A stretch of 14,315 nt of DNA from Planctomycetota bacterium (GTDB lineage Bacteria > Planctomycetota > SZUA-567 > JAFGNG01). Below, in pieces: positions 1 through 6,740 of this stretch; the first letter of the stretch is position 1; every line of letters starts with the position of its first letter. The notes beneath the pieces are model-generated. The model was not told where the DNA came from. It made no database searches and worked only from the letters and a program-made list of their open reading frames with translations. The position numbers and the translations under genes are program-made. The DNA is taken from contig JAFGNG010000216.1 in the NCBI GenBank assembly GCA_016927125.1, positions 1-14,315 of the forward strand, given 5' to 3'.

Positions 1-163
1 AGTGGAGCATATCCATCAGGAAGCTCTTGCGGAAGCGAGCCAGGCTGCGACCGCTCTCAATCTCGGTCAAGGCGCATTCCGCCTCCAGCAAGGCGCTTTT
101 TAAAGTCTCTTGAATTGCTTCGACTTCTTTAGTGAGAAATTCTTTCTCTGTGGATCGATTCAT
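1..163 (-). CDS. Partial hypothetical protein, N-terminal 54 residues only
   Basis: The reading frame begins at an ATG (complement of 161-163) and runs off the left edge of the window without a stop. Upstream of the ATG the minus strand reads AAAAGGAT followed by ATTACCAG, a well-placed ribosome binding site, which supports this as a true start. The visible protein begins MNRSTEKEFLTKEVEAIQ and is rich in Glu, Lys, Leu and Ala, with spacing suggestive of an amphipathic helix or coiled coil. There is no signal peptide and no motif I recognise. It is on the same strand as hisA but separated from it by 196 bp containing two hairpins, so it probably has its own transcript. Function unknown. Confidence 0.6.
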   Translation of the reverse strand, partial: MNRSTEKEFLTKEVEAIQETLKSALLEAECALTEIESGRSLARFRKSFLMDMLH

Positions 164-199
164 CTGGTAATATCCTTTTAGTTGAAAATTCTAAATTTC

Positions 200-233
200 T
201 TCCTGAGGCTGCTTACTCGAATGGCTTCAGGAA
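200..233. repeat. Inverted repeat upstream of the partial gene
   Basis: The arms TTCCTGAGGC (200-209) and GCTTCAGGAA (224-233) can form a 10-bp stem with one G-U pair and a 14-nt loop. It lies 37 bp before the start codon of the minus-strand gene at 1-163. No run of T follows it on either strand, so it is a poor intrinsic terminator. It could be an operator or a leader hairpin for that gene. The rest of the 164-359 gap is AT-rich, with the second hairpin listed separately, and I see no gene in it. Confidence 0.4.
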
Positions 234-288
234 ATATATCGACGAATTTTCCATAAAAGTTGAATCGAATTGCAGGATTTTGTTTGGG

Positions 289-315
289 TTTTAGCCCAAA
301 GAAATAGGGCTAAAA
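289..315. repeat. Perfect 9-bp hairpin downstream of hisA
   Basis: TTTTAGCCC (289-297) and GGGCTAAAA (307-315) are exact reverse complements separated by a 9-nt A-rich loop. The element begins 45 bp past the hisA stop codon on the minus strand, a usual place for a 3'-end hairpin. A clear T-tract is missing after the stem (the minus strand continues ACCCAAACAAAATCC), so it is either a non-canonical terminator, an mRNA-stabilising hairpin, or a copy of a short intergenic repeat. A similar core, AAGGGCTAAAG, occurs at 3939-3949 before the glycosyltransferase gene. Confidence 0.45.
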
Positions 316-359
316 TAAGGTTAAGGGTAAGTTAAAGGCTTAATAATTGCATGGAGCGG

Positions 360-1073
360 TTATTTCAACGCGGAGATAGCTTCCTGCAGAGTAATGGCAT
401 TGTCATACAACGCCTTGCCAATGATAATGCCAAAGAGAGGGAGCCTGGCAAGCGCCTGGACATCCGCGATGCTGGTGACGCCGCCGGAAGCGATGATGGG
501 TATATCGGTAATCTCTGTAGCCCTGGCAATCGACTCAAGGTTGGGGCCGGCCAAAGCGCCGTCCCGGGTTATATCGGTGTAAATAATCGCGCCGATAGGA
601 CTGCCGGAGAGTTCTTCCAGAAAGTCCTCCGCGCTGACCCGGCTGGTTTCAACCCAGCCTTTGATCGCGACCATGCCGCCAATGGCATCAATCCCCACAT
701 TGATCCGCCCGGGGTATTCCTTTAAAAGTTCGTCCAGGAATTCCCGGCTTTCCAGCGCCTTGGTACCGATAATGATGCGCTCCACCCCGCCCTCGAGCAA
801 GCGCCTGGCCTTTCCCAGGGTACGGATACCGCCGCCGACCTCTACTGGAACTTTGATCTTATTGATAATCTCAAAGATATGCTTTTCATTCTCGCTGACG
901 CCTTCGAAGGCGCCGTCAAGATCAACCACATGGAGATAGGTCGCCCCCTCCTCCGCCCACCTCTGTGCAGCTGCCAGCGGGGAATAATTATAAACCGTTT
1001 CGCGATCGGCCCGGCCGTGCAGGAGGCGTACCGCCTTACCGCCCTTGATATCAACCGCTGGCAGGATGTGCAT
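360..1073 (-). CDS. hisA: Phosphoribosylformimino-5-aminoimidazole carboxamide ribotide isomerase (HisA)
   Basis: The 237-residue protein has the length and motifs of HisA, the cytoplasmic (beta/alpha)8-barrel isomerase that converts ProFAR to PRFAR in histidine biosynthesis. Visible landmarks are the N-terminal strand ILPAVDIKGGKAVRL with Asp8, VEVGGGIR at 78-84, VGIDAIGG with Asp129 as the second catalytic acid, GWVETS, the phosphate-binding TDITRDGALAGPN at 166-178, and IIASGGV near 194-199. I chose the ATG at 1073 because AGGAG lies 7 nt before it and the protein then begins MHILPAVD as in homologues; a TTG 18 bp upstream would place that ribosome binding site inside the gene. HisA and HisF are close relatives, but the MHILPAVD start and the GWVETS segment fit HisA. 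No other his gene is in the window, so the pathway genes are scattered here or lie outside the window. Confidence 0.96.
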   Translation of the reverse strand: MHILPAVDIKGGKAVRLLHGRADRETVYNYSPLAAAQRWAEEGATYLHVVDLDGAFEGVSENEKHIFEIINKIKVPVEVGGGIRTLGKARRLLEGGVERIIIGTKALESREFLDELLKEYPGRINVGIDAIGGMVAIKGWVETSRVSAEDFLEELSGSPIGAIIYTDITRDGALAGPNLESIARATEITDIPIIASGGVTSIADVQALARLPLFGIIIGKALYDNAITLQEAISALK

Positions 1074-1097
1074 GCCTCTTCTCCTCAACAATCAGGA

Positions 1098-1128
1098 CTT
1101 ATAATTCTATAATGGAAATATATGTTAA
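1098..1128 (-). promoter_or_regulatory. Candidate hisA promoter
   Basis: On the minus strand TTAACA (complement of 1123-1128, 5 of 6 matches to TTGACA) precedes TATAAG (complement of 1098-1103, 5 of 6 to TATAAT) with a 19-bp spacer, which is longer than ideal. Transcription would begin about 18 bp before the hisA ATG, just upstream of its AGGAG. The segment is strongly AT-rich compared with the flanking genes. This is seen by eye only. Confidence 0.3.
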
Positions 1129-1196
1129 GATGATAATTTTCTGCTATTTCCAAGCTTGGCGCAAACGATGGATAACCTTGGATAATCCATTTTCCC

Positions 1197-1225
1197 TTGC
1201 TTTCATTTTGTTCAAGCCCTATCAT
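1197..1225 (+). promoter_or_regulatory. Candidate leuS promoter
   Basis: TTGCTT (1197-1202) and TATCAT (1220-1225, 5 of 6 matches to TATAAT) are separated by 17 bp. The start site would fall near 1232, giving a leader of about 45 nt before the leuS start at 1279. Just upstream lie a perfect 10-bp palindrome (1150-1159) and two TGGATAA copies 10 bp apart (1169-1185). The region contains no T-box or riboswitch that I can recognise. Confidence 0.35.
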
Positions 1226-1278
1226 AAAACCTTCTAACCAATGATGCAAGTAAGTACTTATAAATGAATGGAGAGAAA

Positions 1279-3906
1279 ATGGCTGGGAACGACTACAATT
1301 TTGCCATGATCGAAAAGAAATGGCAGGAACGCTGGAAGGAGCAGCAGCTCTTCAAGGCTGATGACAACGATACCAGCCGCGAGAAGTTCTACTGTCTGAC
1401 CATGTATCCTTATCCCAGCGGCGTCTTGCATATGGGCCATGTGATTAACTATACGCTGGGGGATGTGATTGTCCGCTACAAGCTCCTGCGCGGTTATAAT
1501 GTCCTCTCCCCCATGGGTTGGGATTCCTTCGGCCTGCCGGCTGAAAATGCTGCCCGTAAGCAGGCTAAGGCCGCTCTCGAACGTGGCGAGGAGCCAATCC
1601 ACCCGGATCGCTTCACCGAGGACAACATTGCACACATGACCAGCCAGATGGAACGCGCGGGCTGGGGGTATGATTGGTCGCGTGAACTTGCTACCAGCCG
1701 CCCGAACTACTACCGCTGGACCCAGTGGCTCTTCCTGCTCTTTTATCAGAACGGTTTGGCGGAGAAGAAGGTCGCGCCGGTGAATTGGTGCGATTCCTGC
1801 GAAACCGTGTTGGCCAATGAACAGGTGCTCGGCGACGGCACCTGCGAGCGCTGCGGTACAGTCGTAGTGCAGCATGACCTTAACCAGTGGTTTTTTAAGA
1901 TGAGCTCCTACGCGCAGAAGCTGCTTGATGGCCATGCGGAATTGCACGGCCACTGGCCGGAGAAGGTTATTAAGATGCAGGAGGAATGGATTGGCCGTAG
2001 CGAAGGCGCGAAGGTGGACTTCACCGTTACTGAAACCGGGGAGTCCCTGCCGATCTTCACCACCCGGCCGGACACGCTCTGGGGGGTGACCTTCATGTCG
2101 CTGGCGCCGGAACACCCGCTGATCGAGAAGCTGGTCAAGGGTACCGAGCAGGAAGAGAAGGTTTTAGCGGCGGTGCGCAAGATGCGCGCGCAATCCACCA
2201 GCAGCCGCCTGACCGCTGAGGTCGAAAAGGAAGGCGTCTGGACCGGCTTCCATGTCACCAATCCTGTTAATGGCGAGCAGGTCCCCTTATGGGTGGCGAA
2301 CTTCGCGCTCATGACCTATGGCACCGGCGCGGTGATGTCGGTACCGGCGCACGATCAGCGGGACTTTGAATTCGCCCGGAAATACAATCTCCCGGTTCGC
2401 GTCGTTATCCAGCGGGATGATGCCACTCTGGTGGTTGAGGAGATGACCGAGGCTTACGAAGATCCTGGCGCCATGACCGGCTCCGGACCCTTCAGCGGCC
2501 GGCTCAATACCGAGGCCATGGGGGATATTATCAAGTGGCTGAAGGCTGAGAAGCATGGCGAAGGCACGATTAATTACAAGCTGCGCGACTGGCTCCTCTC
2601 CCGGCAACGCTACTGGGGCGCACCTATTCCGATTATCTATTGTGAGAAATGCGGCGAAGTGCCGGTGCCGATGGAGCAGCTTCCGGTGGAACTGCCGATG
2701 GATGTAGAATTCAAGGAAGGCGGTGGTAATCCGCTGGCCTCCTGCGAAAAGTTTGTCAATACCTCTTGCCCGCAATGCGGCAGCGCGGCCACGCGCGAAA
2801 CCGACACCATGGATACCTTCGTAGACAGCTCCTGGTACTTCCTGCGCTACTGCTCGCCGGAATTCATGGAAGCCCCTTTTGATCCCAAGCTGGTGCACAA
2901 GTGGATGCCGGTGGATCTCTATATCGGCGGCATTGAACACGCCACCATGCACCTGATTTACTGCCGCTTCTTCACCCAGGTGCTGCATGACCTTGGCTAC
3001 CTGGAATTCACTGAGCCAGCGAAGAAGCTCTTCTGCCAGGGGATGGTCTGCAAGACTGCCTATTACTGCGAAAACTGCAAGTGGCTCCCGGAGGCGAAGG
3101 TCACCGGCGGTAGTAAATCGGAAGATACAATTATTGGCGGCATTTGCGCAAAATGTGGCGGCAAGGTGCGCAGTGAAATGACCAAGATCAGCAAGTCCAA
3201 GCTCAATATTGTCGATCCTGACGCGATGATGGATCGGTACGGCGCTGACTGCGTGCGCCTCTACATGCTTTCCGATGCCCCACCGGACCAGCAACAGGTC
3301 TGGAGCGATGCCCGCATGCAGGGTTCCTGGCGTTTCCTGAACCGGCTGTGGGATGTCGTTACCGGCGCAGTCGAAATTATCCAGGGAGAGCAGCAGGAAA
3401 TTCCTGATAACCTTGACACTGAAAGCAAGGCGCTGCGGCAGAAGACCCATGCCAGCATCCTTAAGATTACGGATGCAATCGAAGGTGGCTTCCGGTTTAA
3501 TACCGCAATTTCTTCCGTGATGGAACTCTTAAACAAGGTGCGAAGCGCCAAGGCTGTCCACACAGGAGTGATGCGCGAAGCAGTGGAGAGTATGCTGATC
3601 CTGATGGCGCCGATTGCGCCGCATTTTGCCGAGGAACTCTGGGAAACCCTGGGGCATACCACCAGTATCTTCCAGGCCGCCTGGCCCCGGGCCGACAAGT
3701 CAGTGGCCATGGGTGATGAGATCGAGATCCCGGTCCAGGTTAATGGCAAGATTAAAGCGCGCCTGATTGTTGCGCCGAACCTCTCCAAAGAAGAACTGGA
3801 AAAACTCGCCCTTGAAGAGGAAGCTGTCCAGGCAGCGATTCAAGGCTGTGAAATCAAGAAGGTTATTGCGGTGCCGGGCAGGATTGTAAATATCGCGGTT
3901 AAATAA
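1279..3906 (+). CDS. leuS: Leucyl-tRNA synthetase
   Basis: This class I synthetase of 875 residues charges tRNA-Leu with leucine in the cytoplasm. The HIGH motif appears as PYPSGVLHMGH (HMGH at 51-54) and the KMSKS motif as KISKS at 636-640. Between them the CP1 editing domain shows TTRPDT at 261-266 and VPAHDQRD at 355-362, whose acidic residues are conserved for hydrolysis of mischarged tRNA. Cysteine pairs at 171/174 with 189/192, 455/458 with 497/500, and 597/600 with 623/626 look like three zinc ribbons. The C-terminal end (VNGKIKARLIV) is typical of the family. I prefer the ATG at 1279, preceded by GGAGAG, over an in-frame ATG at 1264 that lacks a ribosome binding site. The glycosyltransferase gene 57 bp downstream, with no terminator between, may share the transcript. 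Confidence 0.97.
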   Translation: MAGNDYNFAMIEKKWQERWKEQQLFKADDNDTSREKFYCLTMYPYPSGVLHMGHVINYTLGDVIVRYKLLRGYNVLSPMGWDSFGLPAENAARKQAKAALERGEEPIHPDRFTEDNIAHMTSQMERAGWGYDWSRELATSRPNYYRWTQWLFLLFYQNGLAEKKVAPVNWCDSCETVLANEQVLGDGTCERCGTVVVQHDLNQWFFKMSSYAQKLLDGHAELHGHWPEKVIKMQEEWIGRSEGAKVDFTVTETGESLPIFTTRPDTLWGVTFMSLAPEHPLIEKLVKGTEQEEKVLAAVRKMRAQSTSSRLTAEVEKEGVWTGFHVTNPVNGEQVPLWVANFALMTYGTGAVMSVPAHDQRDFEFARKYNLPVRVVIQRDDATLVVEEMTEAYEDPGAMTGSGPFSGRLNTEAMGDIIKWLKAEKHGEGTINYKLRDWLLSRQRYWGAPIPIIYCEKCGEVPVPMEQLPVELPMDVEFKEGGGNPLASCEKFVNTSCPQCGSAATRETDTMDTFVDSSWYFLRYCSPEFMEAPFDPKLVHKWMPVDLYIGGIEHATMHLIYCRFFTQVLHDLGYLEFTEPAKKLFCQGMVCKTAYYCENCKWLPEAKVTGGSKSEDTIIGGICAKCGGKVRSEMTKISKSKLNIVDPDAMMDRYGADCVRLYMLSDAPPDQQQVWSDARMQGSWRFLNRLWDVVTGAVEIIQGEQQEIPDNLDTESKALRQKTHASILKITDAIEGGFRFNTAISSVMELLNKVRSAKAVHTGVMREAVESMLILMAPIAPHFAEELWETLGHTTSIFQAAWPRADKSVAMGDEIEIPVQVNGKIKARLIVAPNLSKEELEKLALEEEAVQAAIQGCEIKKVIAVPGRIVNIAVK

Positions 3907-3919
3907 TTTATTATCACCA

Positions 3920-3960
3920 CTCTCTTTCCCCTTCGGTTAAGGGCTAAAGTCCTTGGAGAG
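3920..3960 (+). promoter_or_regulatory. Intergenic hairpin that could mask the glycosyltransferase ribosome binding site
   Basis: Within the leuS-glycosyltransferase gap, CCCTT (3929-3933) pairs with AAGGG (3939-3943) around a CGGTT loop, and CTTT (3924-3927) can pair with AAAG (3946-3949). Independently, CTCTC (3920-3924) can pair with GAGAG (3956-3960), which is part of the GGAGAGAG Shine-Dalgarno stretch before the ATG at 3964. The last two pairings share one base, so they compete only at that position. There is no T-tract, so it is not an intrinsic terminator. A translational control role is inference. Confidence 0.35.
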
Positions 3961-3963
3961 AGC

Positions 3964-5097
3964 ATGAAGATCCTCTATTGCCTTGATAAATACCTAGACT
4001 CAGCCGGGGGGGCAGATCGCGCCGCCCGGGGGCTGGCCGCGGCGCTTACCGAAGCGGGCCACGAGGTGCGGGTTGTCCAGGCAGGTAAGCAAGCGGGCGA
4101 GGAATTGTTCGAAGATGTCAGGGTAAGGACTGTTCCCCTGCCCGCGAGTAAGCTCTTCCGCGACAGTGACTGGCGGATGGTAAGGTGGAACGGGCTCTGG
4201 TATCCGGTGATCTGCGATGAAATCAATGCCTTCCGACCTGGTTTACTAATCACGCAGAATATGCTGGCACCCGCATCTGTCAGTGCCGCCCGCAGTGCCG
4301 GGGTGAAGAGCGCGGTCTTCTTCCACGCCTACCGCGGCATTACCCCAACGCTATTCAGAAATGCAGACGCGCTGGCTGCTGAACCAATCAGCTTCATGAA
4401 CGCGCCTCTGCGCAGCAAGCTCAAGTGGCCGATTGTGAAATGTTCCCTTAACCTCTACGAGAAGGCTTACCGGGCTTCCGACCTGGTCATTGCCAATAGC
4501 GATTACACCGCCAAGGTGATTAAACGCTTCTTTGCCCGCGAGGCCAAGGTGCTCTACCCCATTACTGATATCACGCTGCCGCCACCTCATACACCACAAG
4601 TGAATGGCCCCATCCTCTTTGTCAAGCCACAGAGCATCAAGGGCGCCCAGGTGCTGTTGGCGACCGTAGCCAAGCTGCCGGAGAAGCAGTTTGTGGTAGT
4701 TGGCAAGGCTTCAGAAAGGATGCGCAAGAAGTTAATCAGAATGCCGAATATTGAGTACCACGGCTGGTGCAGTAATATGGATGAGATGTACCAACAAGCC
4801 TCGCTCCTACTGGTTCCCTCGCAATGGCCGGAACCCTTCGGGCGGGTGATAGTAGAGGCTGCCTGCTATGGCGTTCCCTGCGTCGCCAGTGATGCCGGCG
4901 CTATCCCCGAAGCTGCCGGCAAGGGTGGCATCCTGGTGCAACCCCCGGATGCTCCTGGAGTAACCTGGGCTTATGCTATTACCATGGCCCTTTCAACCGA
5001 ACATTATACCACCCTCTCTCTGGCTGCCCGCGCGCACGCCGAGGCACTTCTCAAAGAGCATAATGCCAAACGGCTTTTGCAAGTGCTGGGGCTATAA
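3964..5097 (+). CDS. GT4-family (GT-B fold) glycosyltransferase
   Basis: The 377-residue protein begins MKILYCLDKYLDSAGGADR, the usual first strand and glycine loop of GT-B glycosyltransferases, and carries the donor-binding C-terminal half of the GT4 group. PSQWPEPFGRVIVEA contains the E-x7-E signature (Glu290 and Glu298), followed by GVPCVASDAGAIPE. The acceptor half occupies roughly residues 1-190 and the nucleotide-sugar half 195-370. No membrane segment or signal peptide is visible, so it probably acts at the inner face of the membrane or in the cytoplasm, adding a sugar to a glycolipid, polysaccharide or small acceptor. The substrate cannot be read from the sequence. GGAGAG sits 3 nt before the ATG. 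It follows leuS by 57 bp and has no other cell-envelope genes beside it. It ends 17 bp from the convergent DUF402 gene. Confidence 0.88.
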   Translation: MKILYCLDKYLDSAGGADRAARGLAAALTEAGHEVRVVQAGKQAGEELFEDVRVRTVPLPASKLFRDSDWRMVRWNGLWYPVICDEINAFRPGLLITQNMLAPASVSAARSAGVKSAVFFHAYRGITPTLFRNADALAAEPISFMNAPLRSKLKWPIVKCSLNLYEKAYRASDLVIANSDYTAKVIKRFFAREAKVLYPITDITLPPPHTPQVNGPILFVKPQSIKGAQVLLATVAKLPEKQFVVVGKASERMRKKLIRMPNIEYHGWCSNMDEMYQQASLLLVPSQWPEPFGRVIVEAACYGVPCVASDAGAIPEAAGKGGILVQPPDAPGVTWAYAITMALSTEHYTTLSLAARAHAEALLKEHNAKRLLQVLGL

Positions 5098-5114
5098 GGT
5101 TTAGGTTTGATTTT

Positions 5115-5645
5115 TTAAATTATTTTATCACAATCGAATTTGTATGAGAAAACTCCCCCTGACCCTTCTTCTGCAATTTTAGTTTCCAATCTTTCTGCCG
5201 TTTTGCGAGCCAGTCGATATTGTGCTTCACTAATTTCACCAAGTTTGAAAGCGTTCGCCAATTCCTCTTGGTCCAAAATACAATATTCGCCATTCGGCAA
5301 TATAACTAAATCAATGTATAAGTCACTTATTAAGGGCTTTTGGTTTTTGTCAAACCAGAATTTGTCAATAATATCAATGTAATGGTGAACCAGCGTATGA
5401 GAAGAATCAAAGACTGTATGCACTAAATAATTCTCCTCTTCGGTTATATGAGTTACCCAGGTATAGCCGAGATCGGCAATGCAATAACGAAAATCTCTCC
5501 ACTCACACCACCAGGGCGAGTCAATTTTACTAATCTCAATTAAAATCAAATTTCCTTTGAAATTATTATTATTGACTGACTTGATGGTATATCCATTCTT
5601 TGGATCTTGGCGCCAATCTGGTCTGGAAAGATCAACAATTTTCAT
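5115..5645 (-). CDS. DUF402-domain protein (possible nucleotide phosphatase)
   Basis: This 176-residue protein has a clear DUF402 signature in its C-terminal half: DLYIDLVILPNGEYCILDQE at 108-127, then FKLGEISEAQYRLARKTAERL at about 133-153. DUF402 includes the staphylococcal nucleoside tri/diphosphatase SA1684 and FomD-like proteins, which use acidic residues and divalent metal; here D109, D112, E120 and D125 are candidates, but I have not verified which are catalytic. I chose the ATG at 5645 because GGCGGT lies 7 nt before it; an ATG at 5660 and a GTG at 5663 are in frame but have poorer upstream sequence. The gene is about 37% GC by count, far below its neighbours, and is Asn-, Ile- and Lys-rich. 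It sits alone between convergent and co-directional genes, which suggests horizontal acquisition. It is probably not functionally part of the upstream operon. Confidence 0.75.
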   Translation of the reverse strand: MKIVDLSRPDWRQDPKNGYTIKSVNNNNFKGNLILIEISKIDSPWWCEWRDFRYCIADLGYTWVTHITEEENYLVHTVFDSSHTLVHHYIDIIDKFWFDKNQKPLISDLYIDLVILPNGEYCILDQEELANAFKLGEISEAQYRLARKTAERLETKIAEEGSGGVFSYKFDCDKII

Positions 5646-5683
5646 GTCTATGACCGCCATCACTTATGATATTGCACTAATCG

Positions 5684-5706
5684 GATCATTTTAAAAATGC
5701 TTGATC
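5684..5706. repeat. AT-rich palindromic element between the regulator and DUF402 genes
   Basis: CATTTT (5687-5692) and AAAATG (5694-5699) form a perfect 6-bp palindrome around one T, and GATC occurs at both outer ends (5684-5687 and 5703-5706). It lies 9 bp beyond the regulator stop codon and about 40 bp before the DUF402 start. The hairpin would be weak. It may mark the operon 3' end, or an operator or promoter region for the DUF402 gene. Confidence 0.25.
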
Positions 5707-5714
5707 TAATAACA

Positions 5715-6740
5715 TTATTTGTTGATTGTACTAATCTTCCCCTTACAGAAAACCTCCTGGGCGTGCCACTCGGCACCCTTTTCTCTTTGGTCGCTGAGTA
5801 ATTGTACTGCTTTTCTGGCCATCAACTCCATGGGTTGGCAAACAGTTGGAATCCGTTTCGCCAGCGCTTCCGGCAAACCGTCAATACCGTAGACTTGCCG
5901 CCCATCACCGATGACGGTTTTGACCTGCAATGCGATCTCATCATTGACGCAGATCACGGCCTGTCGTTTCGGCATTGTAAACCAATTCTTGCGGTTACGC
6001 TGTAACGTCTTGGGGATATCCCCTCCCCAGGGAACCCGCACCAGCCGATGCGGTAGGAATTGCTTTGTACACAATTCAACAAAGGCTTCTTCGCGCTGCC
6101 GGTCACTGTCTGCGCCGAGGCCTTTATGGCTGATCATGAGAAATTCTTTCTTACCCTTTGATAACGCATTTTTTACAAGAAGCTCTAAGGCGTGAAAATT
6201 GTCCAGGCCGATGTAATCCGCGAACTTGCCGGGCAGGATACGATCGAAGAAGACCATGTTCGCGCCCAGGATCCGCAGCCGGGCGAAGGTGTCATAGGCG
6301 AAATCCTTGCCATGGGGCCAAACCACCAGGTTGCGGACTTCGTTGGAGACCAACTCCAGCGCGGCAGCCTCTTCCTTGCGGGAATCGCCCTCGGTAATTC
6401 TCAGCACCAGGAGGGCGCCTTCCCGGTTGACCGCCTTTTCCATGGCGCAGATGAATTCCAGCGCGAAGGGGTCGCGCACCGCGGTCAGCAAGGCAATATG
6501 GTTGGCGTCCGCGGTATTGCCGCGCGGGGTGGTGGAGATGTAGGTACCGAGCTTGCGGGTACGCTCCAGAATACCGGTTTCCTCCAGGCGGGCATAAGCG
6601 CGCCGCACTGTGATCCGGCTGGTGCCGGTCAACTCCGCCATTTCCCGTTCGCCGGGAATGCGGTCACCGGGAGTATATTCACCGTGCAGGATTGCACTAA
6701 AAACTTTTTCCTGGATCGCATCGGTCTTGCTCGGGGTCAC
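5715..6740 (-). CDS. GntR-type winged-helix regulator with LacI-like sugar-sensing domain
   Basis: The 341-residue protein joins an N-terminal GntR winged helix-turn-helix (about residues 5-70, including PGERE and the recognition segment TSRITVRRAYARLEETGIL) to a C-terminal periplasmic-binding-protein-like domain (about 78-335). The second domain resembles LacI effector domains, with FFDR near 165 and a downstream IGLDN segment. This is the architecture of AraR-like regulators, in which a sugar or sugar phosphate controls DNA binding in the cytoplasm. The start is a GTG at 6740 preceded by GGGAGG with a 9-nt spacer. Its GTGA overlaps the TGA stop of the GRE gene, so the two are translationally coupled. 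As the last gene of the operon it probably regulates that operon, most simply through the palindrome at 11540-11560. The effector is unknown. Confidence 0.88.
   Translation of the reverse strand: MTPSKTDAIQEKVFSAILHGEYTPGDRIPGEREMAELTGTSRITVRRAYARLEETGILERTRKLGTYISTTPRGNTADANHIALLTAVRDPFALEFICAMEKAVNREGALLVLRITEGDSRKEEAAALELVSNEVRNLVVWPHGKDFAYDTFARLRILGANMVFFDRILPGKFADYIGLDNFHALELLVKNALSKGKKEFLMISHKGLGADSDRQREEAFVELCTKQFLPHRLVRVPWGGDIPKTLQRNRKNWFTMPKRQAVICVNDEIALQVKTVIGDGRQVYGIDGLPEALAKRIPTVCQPMELMARKAVQLLSDQREKGAEWHAQEVFCKGKISTINK

Noticed and set aside
351..725. Plus-strand open frame opposite hisA
   Set aside because: Antisense to the conserved HisA C-terminal half, with no family resemblance.
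1130..1237. A 35-codon open frame in the leuS upstream region, considered as a leader peptide for attenuation
   Set aside because: It has only a few scattered leucine codons, no ribosome binding site, and no terminator hairpin follows it.
1092..1278. T-box leader before leuS
   Set aside because: The region is too short and has no T-box-like GGGTGGNACCGCG sequence and no terminator.
2287..3450. Long minus-strand open frame opposite leuS (and another at 1258-2115)
   Set aside because: Both lie wholly against well-conserved LeuRS motifs and give His/Arg-rich sequences typical of antisense frames.
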